Assembly: GCA_000193795.2 (NCBI GenBank) | Contig: AEPI01000019.1 | Span: forward strand, 1 to 64,000 | Origin: Neisseria lactamica NS19 | GTDB taxonomy: Bacteria; Pseudomonadota; Gammaproteobacteria; Burkholderiales; Neisseriaceae | Direction: 5' to 3' | DNA: 64,000 nt | Shown: positions 45,552 through 56,586 of the stretch, piece by piece | Numbering within the stretch: position 1 is the first letter of the stretch | How the letters are laid out: every line of letters begins with the position of its first letter | Made by a program: the position numbers and the translations under genes | The notes under the pieces: generated by a model | Database searches by the model: none | Seen by the model: the letters and a program-made list of their open reading frames with translations, nothing else | Told to the model about the DNA's origin: nothing

Positions 45552-46061
45552 TTATACCGCTTCGGCTTTAGTGATGATGACAGGTTCGGTCGGCACATCG
45601 TCATGGTAGCCGTGGCGTTTGGTGGATACGCCTTCGATGGCATCGACAGCGTCAAAACCGCCGACTACCTTGCCGAATACGGCATAACCCCAGTCTTGGA
45701 CGACGGTTCTGCCGTACATTTCTTTGGAGCGGTGGTTGAGGAAGGCATTGTCGGCAGTGTTGATGAAGAATTGTGCGCCGGCGGAATGGGGGTCGGAAGT
45801 GCGTGCCATGGCGATGGTGTATTTATCGTTGGGCAAACCGTTGGACGCTTCGTTTTGAATCGGATCGCGCGTTGCTTTTTCGTTCATGTTTTCATCCATA
45901 CCGCCGCCTTGAATCATAAAGCCTTTGATGACGCGGTGGAAGATTACGCCGTCGTAGAAGCCGTCTTTGACGTATTGCTCGAAGTTTTTGGCGGTAACGG
46001 GGGCTTTGTCGAAATCGAGTTCGATTTGGATGTCGCCTTTGTTGGTGTGCAGGATGATCAT
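45552..46061 (-). CDS. ppiB: Cyclophilin-type peptidyl-prolyl cis-trans isomerase B
   Basis: 169 aa from ATG at 46061 with AAAGGAAA upstream; the longer frame begins inside a DUS repeat and is rejected. Cyclophilin core with [24 protein letters not shown] and FGKVVGG. No signal peptide, so the cytoplasmic form. Confidence 0.95.
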   Translation of the reverse strand: MIILHTNKGDIQIELDFDKAPVTAKNFEQYVKDGFYDGVIFHRVIKGFMIQGGGMDENMNEKATRDPIQNEASNGLPNDKYTIAMARTSDPHSAGAQFFINTADNAFLNHRSKEMYGRTVVQDWGYAVFGKVVGGFDAVDAIEGVSTKRHGYHDDVPTEPVIITKAEAV

Positions 46062-46115
46062 ATGTTTCCTTTCGTTGAAAATCACAGGCAAAATTGGGCA
46101 GCTTGCGGAAAATTC

Positions 46116-46150
46116 AATGCCGTCTGAACGGATTATGTCAGACGGCATCG
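46116..46150 (-). terminator. DUS-pair hairpin after the DASS transporter
   Basis: Uptake sequence at 46119-46128 and an imperfect partner at about 46138-46147 (GTCAGACGGC). Lies between the transporter stop and the ppiB start. Confidence 0.6.
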
Positions 46151-46166
46151 TTTTAGGGAATCGGAT

Positions 46167-47582
46167 TTACATCAGGAAGAAGTATGCCCACAGCGAAACC
46201 AGCGCGATGCAGAGGATATTCAGCAGTATGCCGACATTCATCATTTCGCGCTGCCTGATTAAGCCCGTGCCGAACACAATCGCGTTGGGCGGCGTGGCAA
46301 CCGGCAGCATAAATGCGCAAGACGCGCCGATGCCGATGACGAATACCAAGACTTGTTCGGGCAGCCCCATCTGCATAGCGATGCCGGAGAAAATCGGTAC
46401 AAGCAATGCGGCGGAGGCGGTGTTGCTGGTGAACTCGGTCAGAAAAATAATGAAGGCGGCGACGATGAGTATCATCAAAAATGCGGGCGCGCCGGAAAAG
46501 GTGGCGGCAACCTGCTGGCCCAAGGCTTCGGACGCGCCGGATGTTTTCAACAGCGTGCTCAGGCTGATGCCGCCGCCGAAGAGCATCAGCACGCCCCAGT
46601 CGGTATTGCGGGCGACTTCTTTCCATTGCGCCACGCCGAAGACGACGACGGCGACGGCGGCACTCAGGGCGATGACGGTATCGGGGTTGGAAATGCCGAA
46701 GGCGGTTTTGATTTTGGAACTGAATATCCACGCGGCGGCTGTGGCAAGGAAAATCAACAGCGCGATCACGCGGTGCAGCGTCCAAGGGATGGATTCGGCT
46801 TTGATTTCCACGCGTTCGTTCAAATTAGGTTTGAGGATGACGTACAGGGAGAGCAGCATCAAGGGCAGAATCAGCAGCATCATCGGCAGGCCGAGCTTCA
46901 TCCAGCCGACAAAGTCCAGATTCAGGGCTTTGGCGGCAATCAGGTTGGGCGGCGAGCCGACGAGCGTGCCCAAGCCGCCGATGCTGGCGCAATAGGCGAT
47001 GCCGAGCAGGACGAAGACGTAGGTTTTGCGTTCTTTTTCCCGGTCGAGGTGGCCCAGCATACCCATTGCCAGAGGCAGCATCATCGCGGCGGTGGCGGTG
47101 TTGCTGATCCACATCGACAAAAAGGCGGTTACGGCGAACAACATCAGCACGGCGGCCTTCATACTGCCGCGCGACAGCCGCAGCAGGCCGACGGCGATTT
47201 TACGGTCCAGCCGCTGCATATGCAGGGCGGTGGCAAGTGCGAAGCCGCCGAAAAAAATGTAGATAATCGGGTTGGAAAAATCAGCCATCGCCTTTTTGAT
47301 GTCCATATCGGGGAAGCCGAGTACGACGGCGAGAATCGGCACCATCAATGCGGTTACCGTGATGTGGACGGCTTCGGTGAACCAAAGCGCGGCAACGAAA
47401 ATCAGCAGCGCGATGCCTTTGTTGGCATCGGGGGCGTAGGGCAGGATGTTGTAAATGCCGAAACAGGCGGCGGCGGAGATGATGGTGGTCAGCAGGCCCT
47501 TAAAGTCGGTAATCGGCTTTTGTGCACTGAGCAGCTCGACGTTTTCCGGGTGCCGGGTTTTGTCCTTTGCGTGCAGATCCAT
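46167..47582 (-). CDS. DASS/SLC13-family anion:sodium symporter
   Basis: 471 aa, about 11-12 membrane helices. The two Na+/substrate-binding SNT motifs are SNTATAA (about residue 160) and SNTASAA (about 395), with GSPPN and TPPNA following them as in VcINDY. Di-/tricarboxylates are the common substrates; sulfate is a possible alternative. Single gene with upstream AT-rich promoter region 47583-47760. Confidence 0.9.
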   Translation of the reverse strand: MDLHAKDKTRHPENVELLSAQKPITDFKGLLTTIISAAACFGIYNILPYAPDANKGIALLIFVAALWFTEAVHITVTALMVPILAVVLGFPDMDIKKAMADFSNPIIYIFFGGFALATALHMQRLDRKIAVGLLRLSRGSMKAAVLMLFAVTAFLSMWISNTATAAMMLPLAMGMLGHLDREKERKTYVFVLLGIAYCASIGGLGTLVGSPPNLIAAKALNLDFVGWMKLGLPMMLLILPLMLLSLYVILKPNLNERVEIKAESIPWTLHRVIALLIFLATAAAWIFSSKIKTAFGISNPDTVIALSAAVAVVVFGVAQWKEVARNTDWGVLMLFGGGISLSTLLKTSGASEALGQQVAATFSGAPAFLMILIVAAFIIFLTEFTSNTASAALLVPIFSGIAMQMGLPEQVLVFVIGIGASCAFMLPVATPPNAIVFGTGLIRQREMMNVGILLNILCIALVSLWAYFFLM

Positions 47583-47764
47583 GAAGACTCCTTAAAGTAA
47601 TGAGATTGGTTTTTCTTGTATGCCGTGCAGAACGGCGCGTATCCGGTTATTTTGCCGGACGGCGTTTGCTGCAACGTGTCCGAGTATATTTGTAATCTAA
47701 AGTAGTGTAAATATATTGTAAACAAATTGCCGGCTTTGTTAGGGGACGGAATTGATATGTAAGG

Positions 47765-47802
47765 AGAAAAACAAGATGCGCCGGGAAGGACTCCTTGCGG
47801 CA
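47765..47802 (-). terminator. Intrinsic terminator of the vanZ-like gene
   Basis: Read leftward, GCCGCAAGGA and TCCTTCCCGGC arms flank a short loop, with a TTGTTTTTC run shortly after. Confidence 0.55.
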
Positions 47803-47809
47803 AACCGAT

Positions 47810-48166
47810 TCAGTCCGGGCGGCGGGCGGCGCGGGCGGCAAAGAGCGCGAGAACCGTACCCGCCATATCGGCAAGGACATCGCCGAAACTGCCGGTGCGC
47901 GTTTCGGTAAACAGGACCTGGGCGCATTCGCTGAAGAGGGCGAAACAGAGGGCGGAGACCATCAGGCCGCGATAGGGGATGGGGCGGCTTCCGGTTCTGA
48001 ATGCTTTGGTCAGAAGCCAAGTTTGTGCGAAAAACAGGGCGAGGTGCGCCACTTTGTCAAAATGCGGGAAAGGCGGCGGAGTGGTTTCGGCAGGTCTGAG
48101 CAGCGCATAGATGCCGCCGGCAAACCACAATGCCGAAAGCAGGCTGAAGCGGTTGCGCGGCAGCAT
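47810..48166 (-). CDS. VanZ-like membrane protein
   Basis: 118 aa, three to four hydrophobic segments. DKVAHLALFFAQTWLLT, FALFSECAQVLFTETRTGSFGDVLADMAGT matches the VanZ-like/teicoplanin-resistance fold of unknown biochemical role; it is not evidence for glycopeptide resistance in a Gram-negative. ATG overlaps the stop of the upstream 68-aa gene by one base (TAATG). Confidence 0.8.
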   Translation of the reverse strand: MLPRNRFSLLSALWFAGGIYALLRPAETTPPPFPHFDKVAHLALFFAQTWLLTKAFRTGSRPIPYRGLMVSALCFALFSECAQVLFTETRTGSFGDVLADMAGTVLALFAARAARRPD

Positions 48167-48372
48167 TATACGTTTTCCTCATCGAGCCAGGTTTGGCAGA
48201 TTTGTGCAAGGCGTGTGAATTTTCCGCCGCGCCGGTTTAAAGCGTCCTTCCAGCCGGCAACTTCTGCGGCGGAGGGAGCATCGTCTATGCTGCACTCGTA
48301 GAGCAGGAAATTTAAGGTTTCTTCGATAATGGCGGCGGATTCGGTTTGGACGAGCCGGTCGAGTTCGGACAT
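48166..48372 (-). CDS. Small hypothetical protein coupled to the vanZ-like gene
   Basis: 68 aa from ATG at 48372 with GAAAGAA upstream. Contains LNFLLYECSIDDAPSAAEVAGWKDALNRRG and ends TWLDEENV; soluble, acidic, no family recognised. Its TAA overlaps the next ATG, so the pair is translationally coupled. Confidence 0.65.
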   Translation of the reverse strand: MSELDRLVQTESAAIIEETLNFLLYECSIDDAPSAAEVAGWKDALNRRGGKFTRLAQICQTWLDEENV

Positions 48373-48398
48373 AGTTTCGGTTCTTTCCGGTGGCGGGA

Positions 48399-48428
48399 AT
48401 GCCGTCTGAAAGGGCTTCAGACGGCATA
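48399..48428 (-). terminator. DUS-hairpin after pth
   Basis: Uptake sequences at 48401-48410 and 48416-48425, four bases beyond the pth stop. No strong T-run, so read-through into the downstream pair is possible. Confidence 0.6.
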
Positions 48429-48431
48429 GTG

Positions 48432-49010
48432 TCATTTGCTGTGCAGGAAACGGGTTGCTTCTTCCCATTTTCCGGCAAGGATGTCGGGCATAGCCTGAAG
48501 GGATTTGGCGATGGCATCGTCAATCTGTTGGCGGTGTTCCGCACCGGGTTTGTTCAGGACATAGCCGACGACGAGGTTGCGGTCGCCCGGATGGTCGATG
48601 CCGAGGCGCAGGCGGTAATAGTCGGCCGTGCCGAGTTTTGCCTGAATGTCTTTCAAGCCGTTGTGTCCGCCGTTTCCTCCGCCGAGTTTGAACTTAATCC
48701 TGCCGCAAGGGATGTCGAGTTCGTCGTGGACGACGAGGATTTCTTCGGGTTTGATTTTGTAGAACTGTGCAAGGGCGGCAACTGCCTGACCGGAACGGTT
48801 CATGAACGTGGTCGGCTTGAGCAGCCGGACATCGCCGTCGGGCAGGGCGGCACGGGCGGTTTCGCCGAAGAATTTTTTTTCTTCTTTAAACGAAACCTTC
48901 CACTTCCAAGCCAGTTCGTCTAAAAACCAAAAGCCCGCATTGTGCCGGGTCTGTTCGTATTCTTTGCCGGGGTTGCCCAAGCCGACAACCATTTTGATTG
49001 TGTTTGACAT
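48432..49010 (-). CDS. pth: Peptidyl-tRNA hydrolase
   Basis: 192 aa. [24 protein letters not shown] includes the catalytic H23 and N13; [13 protein letters not shown] and [12 protein letters not shown] are the other conserved blocks. Recycles peptidyl-tRNA dropped from ribosomes. Contains an A8 run in its coding strand near 48873-48880. Confidence 0.96.
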   Translation of the reverse strand: MSNTIKMVVGLGNPGKEYEQTRHNAGFWFLDELAWKWKVSFKEEKKFFGETARAALPDGDVRLLKPTTFMNRSGQAVAALAQFYKIKPEEILVVHDELDIPCGRIKFKLGGGNGGHNGLKDIQAKLGTADYYRLRLGIDHPGDRNLVVGYVLNKPGAEHRQQIDDAIAKSLQAMPDILAGKWEEATRFLHSK

Positions 49011-49032
49011 AATATTTTCCGTGTTGCTGTCG

Positions 49033-49061
49033 AATGCCGTCTGAAGGCTTCAGACGGCATG
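49033..49061 (-). terminator. DUS-hairpin terminator of ratA-rnfH
   Basis: Uptake sequences at 49036-49045 and 49049-49058 two bases after the rnfH stop. Confidence 0.65.
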
Positions 49062-49062
49062 G

Positions 49063-49341
49063 TTATTCTTCTTGATTTTGAACGCGTTTGCGGCGCGCTT
49101 CTTTGGGGTCGATCAAAAGCGGGCGGTATACTTCGATGCGGTCTCCGTCGCGCAGCGGCGTGTCGTCTTTGACGGCTTTGCCGAAAATGCCCAAAGGCGC
49201 GGAGTACAGGTCGAGGTCTGTAAAGATTTCGTCCAAACCGCTTTGCAGTGCGGCGGCGCGGACGGTTGTTCCCTCGACAAGCCGCATCGTTTTCAAAACC
49301 TGCTTGTCGGGCAGCCCGTACACGATTTCAATTTCAAGCAT
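49063..49341 (-). CDS. rnfH: RnfH-family ubiquitin-like protein
   Basis: 92 aa UPF0125 protein: [17 protein letters not shown] and the [24 protein letters not shown]-terminus are diagnostic. Beta-grasp fold; despite its name it is not required for Rnf complex. Overlaps ratA by eight bases, the common ratA-rnfH pair; smpB, often divergent in other genomes, is absent. Confidence 0.9.
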   Translation of the reverse strand: MLEIEIVYGLPDKQVLKTMRLVEGTTVRAAALQSGLDEIFTDLDLYSAPLGIFGKAVKDDTPLRDGDRIEVYRPLLIDPKEARRKRVQNQEE

Positions 49342-49765
49342 AACGGCGGTCTGCCTCTTTGACGAACGCTTCGACCAATGTGGAGGAAAGGTGGCTGAAT
49401 ACGGGGGAAATTAAGGCGGACAAAACGGCATTGGAAAAATCGTATTCGAGCTTGAATTCGATTTTGCACATATCGTCGCCCAAATCGATGAATTTCCATA
49501 TTCCGCGCAGGGTCTTGAACGGGCCTTCAAGCAGCTCCATACGGATTTCCCTGCCGGGTATGTTGCGGTTGTGCGTGGCAAACGATTGGCACACGTGCAT
49601 ATAGTCCATAAACAGCCGCGCCTTCAGTTCGTTGCCGCTACGCCCGATGACTTCGGTTTTGCTGTACCACGGCAGAAAGTGCGGGTAATCCTCAACCGTA
49701 TCGACCAGCTCGAACATTTTGTCCGCGCCGTGCATGACCAAGATGTTTTTTTCAACTTTTTTCAC
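49334..49765 (-). CDS. ratA: RatA/coenzyme Q-binding START-domain protein
   Basis: 143 aa SRPBCC-fold protein: [23 protein letters not shown] and [22 protein letters not shown] are the family's conserved ends. E. coli RatA was described as a ribosome-association toxin, but the family also includes Coq10-like ubiquinone-binding proteins, and that role is equally possible. Pairs with rnfH. Confidence 0.85.
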   Translation of the reverse strand: MKKVEKNILVMHGADKMFELVDTVEDYPHFLPWYSKTEVIGRSGNELKARLFMDYMHVCQSFATHNRNIPGREIRMELLEGPFKTLRGIWKFIDLGDDMCKIEFKLEYDFSNAVLSALISPVFSHLSSTLVEAFVKEADRRYA

Positions 49766-49813
49766 GGATATTCCCTAAGCGTCCGGCGTTTGTTTAAAGG
49801 CGGTATTATAGCT

Positions 49814-49850
49814 TTCAGACGGCATTGTCGGAGAAAAATGCCGTCTGAAA
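49814..49850. repeat. Outward-oriented DUS pair upstream of ratA
   Basis: TTTCAGACGGCATT and AATGCCGTCTGAAA flank 11 bases. The order of arms is opposite to most pairs in the window, though it still folds. Together with the ftsH terminator it fills the ftsH-ratA gap. Confidence 0.75.
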
Positions 49851-49860
49851 GGCTTAAAAG

Positions 49861-49890
49861 GCAAAAACGGCAGCTTTTCGGCTGCCGTCT
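49861..49890 (-). terminator. Intrinsic terminator of ftsH
   Basis: ACGGCAGC (49867-49874) pairs with GCTGCCGT (49881-49888); read leftward it is followed by TTTTTG. Confidence 0.88.
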
Positions 49891-49900
49891 GTCGGAGGAA

Positions 49901-51856
49901 TCAGGCTTCGTTTCCGGGTTGCCGTTCGGACGGAGAGGCTGCGTGCGTGTTTTGATGTTCGCCCGCTTTCCCTTCATCCGGGTTCGGAGCCGGATTTTCC
50001 ACGCCGCCGTTACTCAGGTTGTGGCTGTAATCCTTGGGCGGGCTGGGTTGCTTGCCCGCCATAATTTCCAATACCTGATCGCGGTCTATGGTTTCCCATT
50101 CCATCAGGGCTTTGCACATCGTTTCCATTTTGTCGCGGTTTTCATCGAGGATTTTGTAGGCAACCTGATACTGTTCGTCCAAAATCCGGCGGATTTCCGC
50201 ATCGATGTCCTGTTGCGTTTTTTCGGAAATGTTTTGAGAACGGGTTACGCTGCGCCCCAAGAACACTTCGCCCTCGTTTTCCGCATAGACCATCACGCCC
50301 ATTTTGTCGCTCATACCGTAGCGCGTTACCATCTCGCGCGCCATTTGGGTGGCTCGTTCGAAGTCGTTTGATGCGCCGGTGGAAATGCGTCCGACAAAAA
50401 TATCTTCGGCAATCCGTCCGCCGAACAGGATGGAGAGTTGGCTCAACATCTGATCTTTATACATACTGATGCGGTCGCGTTCGGGAAGCTGCCAGGTCAG
50501 ACCCAACGCGCGTCCGCGCGGCATAATGGTTACTTTGTGGACGGGATCGGTAAAGGGCAGGCTTTCGGCAACAATCGCGTGTCCGGATTCGTGATACGCC
50601 GTCGCACGTTTTTCGTCTTCGTGCATCACCATACTGCGGCGTTCCGGACCCATATAGATTTTGTCTTTTGCGTCTTCAAAATCGCTCTGGTCGACTTTGA
50701 CTTTATTGCGGCGGCCGGCAAACAGCGCGGCTTCGTTGACCAGGTTTGCCAAATCCGCACCGGAAAAGCCGGGCGTGCCGCGCGCGAGGGATAATAAATC
50801 CACAGATTCGTCCAAAGGCACTTTTTTGGAATGGACGTTCAAAATCTGTTCGCGCCCCCGGATGTCGGGCAGGGGGACGACCACTTGGCGGTCGAAACGG
50901 CCGGGGCGTTGCAGCGCAGGATCGAGTACGTCGGGACGGTTGGTTGCCGCAATGACGATGACGGTTTGGTTGCTTTCAAAACCGTCCATCTCTACAAGCA
51001 GTTGGTTCAGGGTTTGCTCGCGCTCGTCGTTGCCGCCGCCCAAACCTGCGCCGCGTTGGCGGCCTACCGCGTCAATTTCGTCGATAAAGATGATGCAGGG
51101 GGCGTTTTTCTTCGCCTGCTCGAACATATCGCGGACGCGGCTTGCGCCGACACCGACGAACATTTCGACAAAATCGGAACCGGAAATGCTGAAGAACGGC
51201 ACGCCGGCTTCGCCTGCAATGGCTTTTGCCAAAAGCGTCTTACCCGTTCCCGGGCTGCCCGCCAGCAGGATGCCGCGCGGCACGCGACCGCCGAGGCTTT
51301 GATAGCGGTTCGGTGCTTTCAGGTAATCGACGATTTCCTGCACTTCTTCTTTGGCTTCGTCGCAGCCGGCGACATCGGCAAAGGTCACTTTGTTGGCATC
51401 TTTGTCCAGCAGGCGCGCACGGCTTTTGCCGAATGAGAATGCGCCGCCTTTCCCACCGCCGCCCGTCTGCATACGCATAAAGTAGAACCACGCGCCGATC
51501 AGCAACAATACGGGCAGCAGGCTGTAAAACAGGGCAGCCAGCGCGCTCGGTTTTTCTTCTGGCGTTACTTTTACGCGGATGTTTTTGTCTAAAAGCGTTT
51601 TGATTAAATTGTCGTCTAAAGGCGCATTGGTGAAAAATGTGCTTTTGTCGGTGCGCTCGCCCTTAATCAGGTAGCCGCTGACGACGGATCCTTCGATATT
51701 GACGCCGGATACTTCGCCGTTGTTGACCTGTCGGATGAACTGCGAATATTCGATTTGCCCGTTGTCTTCTTTTTTACGGTCTAAAGCGTTGAACGCAGCC
51801 ATCAGGCCGATACCCAAGGCGACCCAGACAAGGATTGATTTAAAGGTGTTCCCCAC
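49901..51856 (-). CDS. ftsH: ATP-dependent zinc metalloprotease FtsH
   Basis: 651 aa with a GTG start. Two membrane helices (about 7-22 and 105-125) around a periplasmic domain, AAA+ core with Walker A GSPGTGKT and [13 protein letters not shown], the SRH FDRQV, and HESGH as the zinc site near residue 420. The C-terminal tail is Pro/Asn-rich. Degrades unassembled membrane proteins and regulatory proteins. Downstream of rlmE with 63 bases between, the common rlmE-ftsH order. Confidence 0.97.
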   Translation of the reverse strand: MGNTFKSILVWVALGIGLMAAFNALDRKKEDNGQIEYSQFIRQVNNGEVSGVNIEGSVVSGYLIKGERTDKSTFFTNAPLDDNLIKTLLDKNIRVKVTPEEKPSALAALFYSLLPVLLLIGAWFYFMRMQTGGGGKGGAFSFGKSRARLLDKDANKVTFADVAGCDEAKEEVQEIVDYLKAPNRYQSLGGRVPRGILLAGSPGTGKTLLAKAIAGEAGVPFFSISGSDFVEMFVGVGASRVRDMFEQAKKNAPCIIFIDEIDAVGRQRGAGLGGGNDEREQTLNQLLVEMDGFESNQTVIVIAATNRPDVLDPALQRPGRFDRQVVVPLPDIRGREQILNVHSKKVPLDESVDLLSLARGTPGFSGADLANLVNEAALFAGRRNKVKVDQSDFEDAKDKIYMGPERRSMVMHEDEKRATAYHESGHAIVAESLPFTDPVHKVTIMPRGRALGLTWQLPERDRISMYKDQMLSQLSILFGGRIAEDIFVGRISTGASNDFERATQMAREMVTRYGMSDKMGVMVYAENEGEVFLGRSVTRSQNISEKTQQDIDAEIRRILDEQYQVAYKILDENRDKMETMCKALMEWETIDRDQVLEIMAGKQPSPPKDYSHNLSNGGVENPAPNPDEGKAGEHQNTHAASPSERQPGNEA

Positions 51857-51919
51857 TTAGCCAAGCTCCATAATTGAGGTGTAAAACGGAAATGATTGTA
51901 AAGCACGCCGTCTGTATTG

Positions 51920-52540
51920 TCAGCGTTTATTTTTGCCCAATAAATAAATCTCACTGGAGCGATTGCGCGAGGCTTCGGGTTTGCGCGTCTGCACCGTGCC
52001 GAAAATTTCGCGCATGGCCGCCATGTATTCCTGATAGCCTGCTCCCTGAAAGACTTTGACCAAAAAGCTGCCGCCGGTTTTCAGGTGTTGCGAGGCGAAG
52101 TCCAAAGCCAGTTCGCACAAATAAAAGCTGCGCGCCTGATCACTTACGGCATTGCCCGACATATTGGGCGCCATATCGCAGATTACAAGGTCTAAGGGGC
52201 GGTTGTTTAATAAGCCTTCAAATTGCGCCAAAACGTCGTTTTTCCTGAAGTCGCCTTGAATGAAGGATACGCCCCCTATGGGTTCCATAGGCAGGATGTC
52301 CAAGGCGAAAACTGCTCCAGAAGTACCCGTCAGCTTGGCGGCAACCTGCGACCAGCTTCCCGGTGCGCTGCCCAAGTCGGCAAGTACCGTGCCGGGTTTG
52401 ATTAATTTGTCTTTTTCGTTGATTTCCAAAAGTTTGTATGCGGCACGGGCGCGGTAGCCGTCTTTTTGCGCCATATGGACGTAATGATCGTTGACGTGTT
52501 CGTGCAGCCACGCTTTTGAGGACTTGGAACGTGCGGACAT
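51920..52540 (-). CDS. rlmE: 23S rRNA 2'-O-ribose U2552 methyltransferase
   Basis: 206 aa. SAM motif VLADLGSAPGSWSQVA; the K-D-K-E tetrad includes the D in CDMAPNMSGN and the K in SFLVKVFQG. Modifies the A-loop in late 50S assembly. Divergent from yhbY, another 50S assembly factor, 110 bases away. Confidence 0.95.
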   Translation of the reverse strand: MSARSKSSKAWLHEHVNDHYVHMAQKDGYRARAAYKLLEINEKDKLIKPGTVLADLGSAPGSWSQVAAKLTGTSGAVFALDILPMEPIGGVSFIQGDFRKNDVLAQFEGLLNNRPLDLVICDMAPNMSGNAVSDQARSFYLCELALDFASQHLKTGGSFLVKVFQGAGYQEYMAAMREIFGTVQTRKPEASRNRSSEIYLLGKNKR

Positions 52541-52650
52541 AATGCTTTACGGGTCGGAATGGAAACCGCGTATTGTACGTTAATTTTGCTCCTGCTGCGC
52601 CAAATCGCGTACAATGGGGCATTATTCTTTATGGTTCAAGCAGTAGGAAA

Positions 52651-52935
52651 ATGACTGATACAAAATTAAATACCAAAGAAATTTTGGAACTGAAAGCGCG
52701 CGCGCACCATCTCCATCCTGTTGTGATGGTCGGGCAGCAGGGTCTGACGGATTCCGTCATCAAGGAAACCAATGCCGCGCTGACGGCGCATGAGTTGATT
52801 AAGGTGCGCGTGTTCGGCGACGACCGTGCCGAACGTGTCGAAATCTGTAATGCCTTGTGTGAGGCGGTTGACGCGCAACTGATCCAACATATCGGGAAAC
52901 TTTTGGTATTGTGGCGTAAGAATATCGAAGCCTGA
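52651..52935 (+). CDS. yhbY: YhbY-family CRM-domain RNA-binding protein
   Basis: 94 aa from ATG at 52651 after TAGGAAA; the frame upstream is rejected. The CRM core is HLHPVVMVGQQGLTDSVIKE, with the GxxG RNA loop altered to GQQG. Associates with pre-50S subunits. Placed back to back with rlmE as in many proteobacteria. Confidence 0.9.
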   Translation: MTDTKLNTKEILELKARAHHLHPVVMVGQQGLTDSVIKETNAALTAHELIKVRVFGDDRAERVEICNALCEAVDAQLIQHIGKLLVLWRKNIEA

Positions 52936-54216
<1,281 letters not shown>

Positions 54217-54236
54217 TTTTCGGTCGGGTTAATTGA

Positions 54237-54271
54237 AATGCCGTCTGAAACTATGGTTTCAGACGGCATTT
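54237..54271. terminator. DUS-hairpin terminator between convergent hemB and metB
   Basis: Uptake sequences at 54240-54249 and 54258-54267, followed by ATTTTG; mirrored A-run on the other side. Confidence 0.8.
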
Positions 54272-54279
54272 TGCGTGGA

Positions 54280-55437
54280 TTATACAGTCGTATCGAGTGC
54301 GGCGGAAATATCGTTCCAAATATCATCTACGTCTTCAATACCGACAGAGAAACGCAGCAGGCCGGCTTTGATGCCCATTTCCATTTTCACATCATGCGGC
54401 ACGCCGCTGTGTGATTGGGAATAGCAATGATTGACCAAACTTTCCACGCCGCCGAGGCTGGAAGCCATTTTGACCAGTTTCATGTTTTTAATCACGCTGT
54501 TTGCCGCTTCACGCGTATCGTTTTTGAGATAAACCGTCACTACGCCGCCGATGCCTTTGGGCATTTGTGCTTTGGCGAGTTCGTAATGTTCGTGAGACGG
54601 CAGGCCGGGGTAGAACACTTTTTCAATGGCGGGATGGGCTTCCAAACGGCGCGCGATTTCGAGTGCGTTTTGGCAATGGGCGTTCATGCGCAGAGCCAGC
54701 GTTTTGATACCGCGCAACACCAGCCAGCAGTCCATCGGGCCTGCAATCGCGCCAGTATGCACCATCATGTCGTGCAAAGGCTGAGCCAGCTCTTTGGTTT
54801 TGGCAACGACTACGCCCATCAATACGTCGGAATGGCCGCACAAATATTTGGTAGCGGAATGGAACACAAAATCGCAACCCATATCCAACGGCTGTTGCAG
54901 ATATGGCGTGGCAAAGGTGTTGTCGTTGCCGACCAGCGCACCGGCTGCTTTGGCTTTCGCTGCGAGGGCTTTAATGTCTACCAAGCGCAAAAGCGGATTG
55001 GACGGCGTTTCCAGCCAAACCAGTTTGACATTGTGCGCTTTGAGCAGCCCGTCCAAATTATCCGGATTGCCCAAATCGGCAAAAACAACGTTCACCCCCC
55101 ATTTTTGATAAACATCGACCAATAAATCATAAGCGCCGCCGTAAATATCGGCGACGGCAACAATCGTATCGCCCGGGCGCAGGAAAGTACGCCATACGGC
55201 ATCAATCCCCGCCATACCGCTGGAAAACGCAAAGCCGGCCGCACCGTGTTCCAAATCGGCAACGGTATCTTCCAATACCTGACGGGTCGGGTTGCTCAGG
55301 CGCGAATAACGGTAAGGCACATTTTCGCCAATCTCGTGCAACGCAAACATACTGTTTTGATAAATCGGCGGCATCAGCGCGCGCTTGTGTTCGTCGCAAT
55401 CGTAGCTGGAATGAATGGCTTTCGTGGCGAATTTCAT
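54280..55437 (-). CDS. metB: Cys/Met-metabolism PLP enzyme, probably cystathionine gamma-synthase
   Basis: 385 aa from ATG at 55437; the longer frame runs through the promoter region. YSRLSNPTRQVLED, the PLP lysine in HSATKYLCGHSD and the SLGGVESLVNHC segment are features of the trans-sulfuration family; the SLGGVESL form argues for a gamma-synthase or gamma-lyase type and against MetC beta-lyase, where a tryptophan usually occurs. Substrate choice (O-succinyl- or O-acetylhomoserine) cannot be fixed from sequence. Divergent from folE2. Confidence 0.75.
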   Translation of the reverse strand: MKFATKAIHSSYDCDEHKRALMPPIYQNSMFALHEIGENVPYRYSRLSNPTRQVLEDTVADLEHGAAGFAFSSGMAGIDAVWRTFLRPGDTIVAVADIYGGAYDLLVDVYQKWGVNVVFADLGNPDNLDGLLKAHNVKLVWLETPSNPLLRLVDIKALAAKAKAAGALVGNDNTFATPYLQQPLDMGCDFVFHSATKYLCGHSDVLMGVVVAKTKELAQPLHDMMVHTGAIAGPMDCWLVLRGIKTLALRMNAHCQNALEIARRLEAHPAIEKVFYPGLPSHEHYELAKAQMPKGIGGVVTVYLKNDTREAANSVIKNMKLVKMASSLGGVESLVNHCYSQSHSGVPHDVKMEMGIKAGLLRFSVGIEDVDDIWNDISAALDTTV

Positions 55438-55628
55438 TGGGTCTCTGCCTATGTAGATGTGAATAATCAAAGATTTTATCACTATCTGAAAAATAGAAAC
55501 AATCAATGCAGCTGCTAAAAGCGAGTGATATAATCTCGCATTCGCAGATTGACGGTATATTCCCCGGCGGAAATGCCATACCATGCACACATCTCAACAA
55601 TTACATGAATATTAAGGAAAAACAACTC

Positions 55629-56402
55629 ATGAACACTATTGCAGACGTGCAATCCAGCCGAGATTTGCGCAATCTGCCGATCAATCAGGTCGGTATCAAA
55701 GACCTGCGCTTTCCGATTACCCTGAAAACCGCCGAAGGAACGCAATCCACAGTTGCCCGTCTGACCATGACGGTTTACCTGCCTGCCGAGCAGAAGGGTA
55801 CGCATATGTCGCGTTTTGTCGCATTGATGGAGCAACATACCGAAGCCTTGGATTTTGCACAATTGCACAGGCTGACTGCCGAAATGGTCGCGCTTTTGGA
55901 TTCCCACTCCGGTAAAATCAGCGTTTCCTTCCCATTTTTCCGCAAGAAAACCGCCCCGGTTTCCGGTATTCGGTCTTTACTGGATTATGATGTCTGCCTC
56001 ACGGGCGAAATCAAAGACGGGGCATACGGCCACAGCATGAAGGTCATGATTCCCGTAACCTCGCTTTGCCCGTGTTCCAAAGAAATTTCCCAATATGGCG
56101 CGCATAATCAGCGTTCGCACGTTACCGTCAGCCTGACTGCCGATGCCGAAGTCGGTATCGAGGAAGTTATCGATTATGTGGAAACGCAGGCGAGCTGCCA
56201 GCTATACGGCCTGCTCAAACGCCCCGATGAAAAATACGTTACCGAAAAGGCCTACGAAAATCCGAAATTCGTGGAAGATATGGTGCGCGATGTCGCTACT
56301 TCGCTGATTGCCGACAAACGCATCAAGAGTTTCATTGTCGAGAGCGAGAATTTTGAATCTATCCACAACCATTCGGCTTATGCCTATATTGCGTATCCTT
56401 AG
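55629..56402 (+). CDS. folE2: GTP cyclohydrolase I type 2 (FolE2/GCYH-IB)
   Basis: 257 aa from ATG at 55629 with AAGGAAA upstream; MNIKEKQL nine codons earlier is an alternative start. Active-site C147 in TSLCPCSKEIS and H159 in GAHNQRS are present. Converts GTP to dihydroneopterin triphosphate, the first step of folate synthesis; the type 2 enzyme can use several metals and often works when zinc is scarce. No Zur site could be identified by eye. Another folate gene, folK, is at 4 kb. Confidence 0.95.
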   Translation: MNTIADVQSSRDLRNLPINQVGIKDLRFPITLKTAEGTQSTVARLTMTVYLPAEQKGTHMSRFVALMEQHTEALDFAQLHRLTAEMVALLDSHSGKISVSFPFFRKKTAPVSGIRSLLDYDVCLTGEIKDGAYGHSMKVMIPVTSLCPCSKEISQYGAHNQRSHVTVSLTADAEVGIEEVIDYVETQASCQLYGLLKRPDEKYVTEKAYENPKFVEDMVRDVATSLIADKRIKSFIVESENFESIHNHSAYAYIAYP

Positions 56403-56421
56403 GCGTGTTTGCGATGACCCA

Positions 56422-56458
56422 AATGCCGTCTGAAAGGCGTTTGGGCGGCATTTGCGAA
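56422..56458 (+). terminator. DUS hairpin with degenerate partner after folE2
   Basis: Uptake sequence at 56425-56434 and a decayed inverse (GTTTGGGCGGCAT) 5 bases later, followed by TTTG. Confidence 0.55.
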
Positions 56459-56586
56459 TCTGCCGCCGCTTTACTTTTCCGGTTGTCGGGAGATGGACAA
56501 AATCCGGATAAAGCCCGACGGCGGGGGCGGCTTATTATGATGCGGCAGTGCCGTATCGGTTTGAAATCAATTTGCAATCAAAGTAA

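Noticed and set aside
46353..47600. 415-codon open frame antisense to the DASS transporter
   Set aside because: Gly/Gln/His-rich shadow of a membrane protein's codons; no support.
47775..47909. 44-codon Arg-rich ORF on the + strand with an excellent AAGGAG ribosome site
   Set aside because: It runs antisense through the 3' end of the vanZ-like gene, its codons are those expected from the opposite strand, and its start lies in the vanZ terminator hairpin, which explains the purine-rich 'ribosome site'.
47810..48166. VanZ-like gene as antibiotic resistance
   Set aside because: VanZ-like domains are widespread in Gram-negatives without any link to glycopeptide resistance.
48873..48880. Eight-base homopolymer in pth as a phase-variation switch
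   Set aside because: pth is essential and the run lies in coding sequence with Lys/Phe codons; a run of eight is short for switching.
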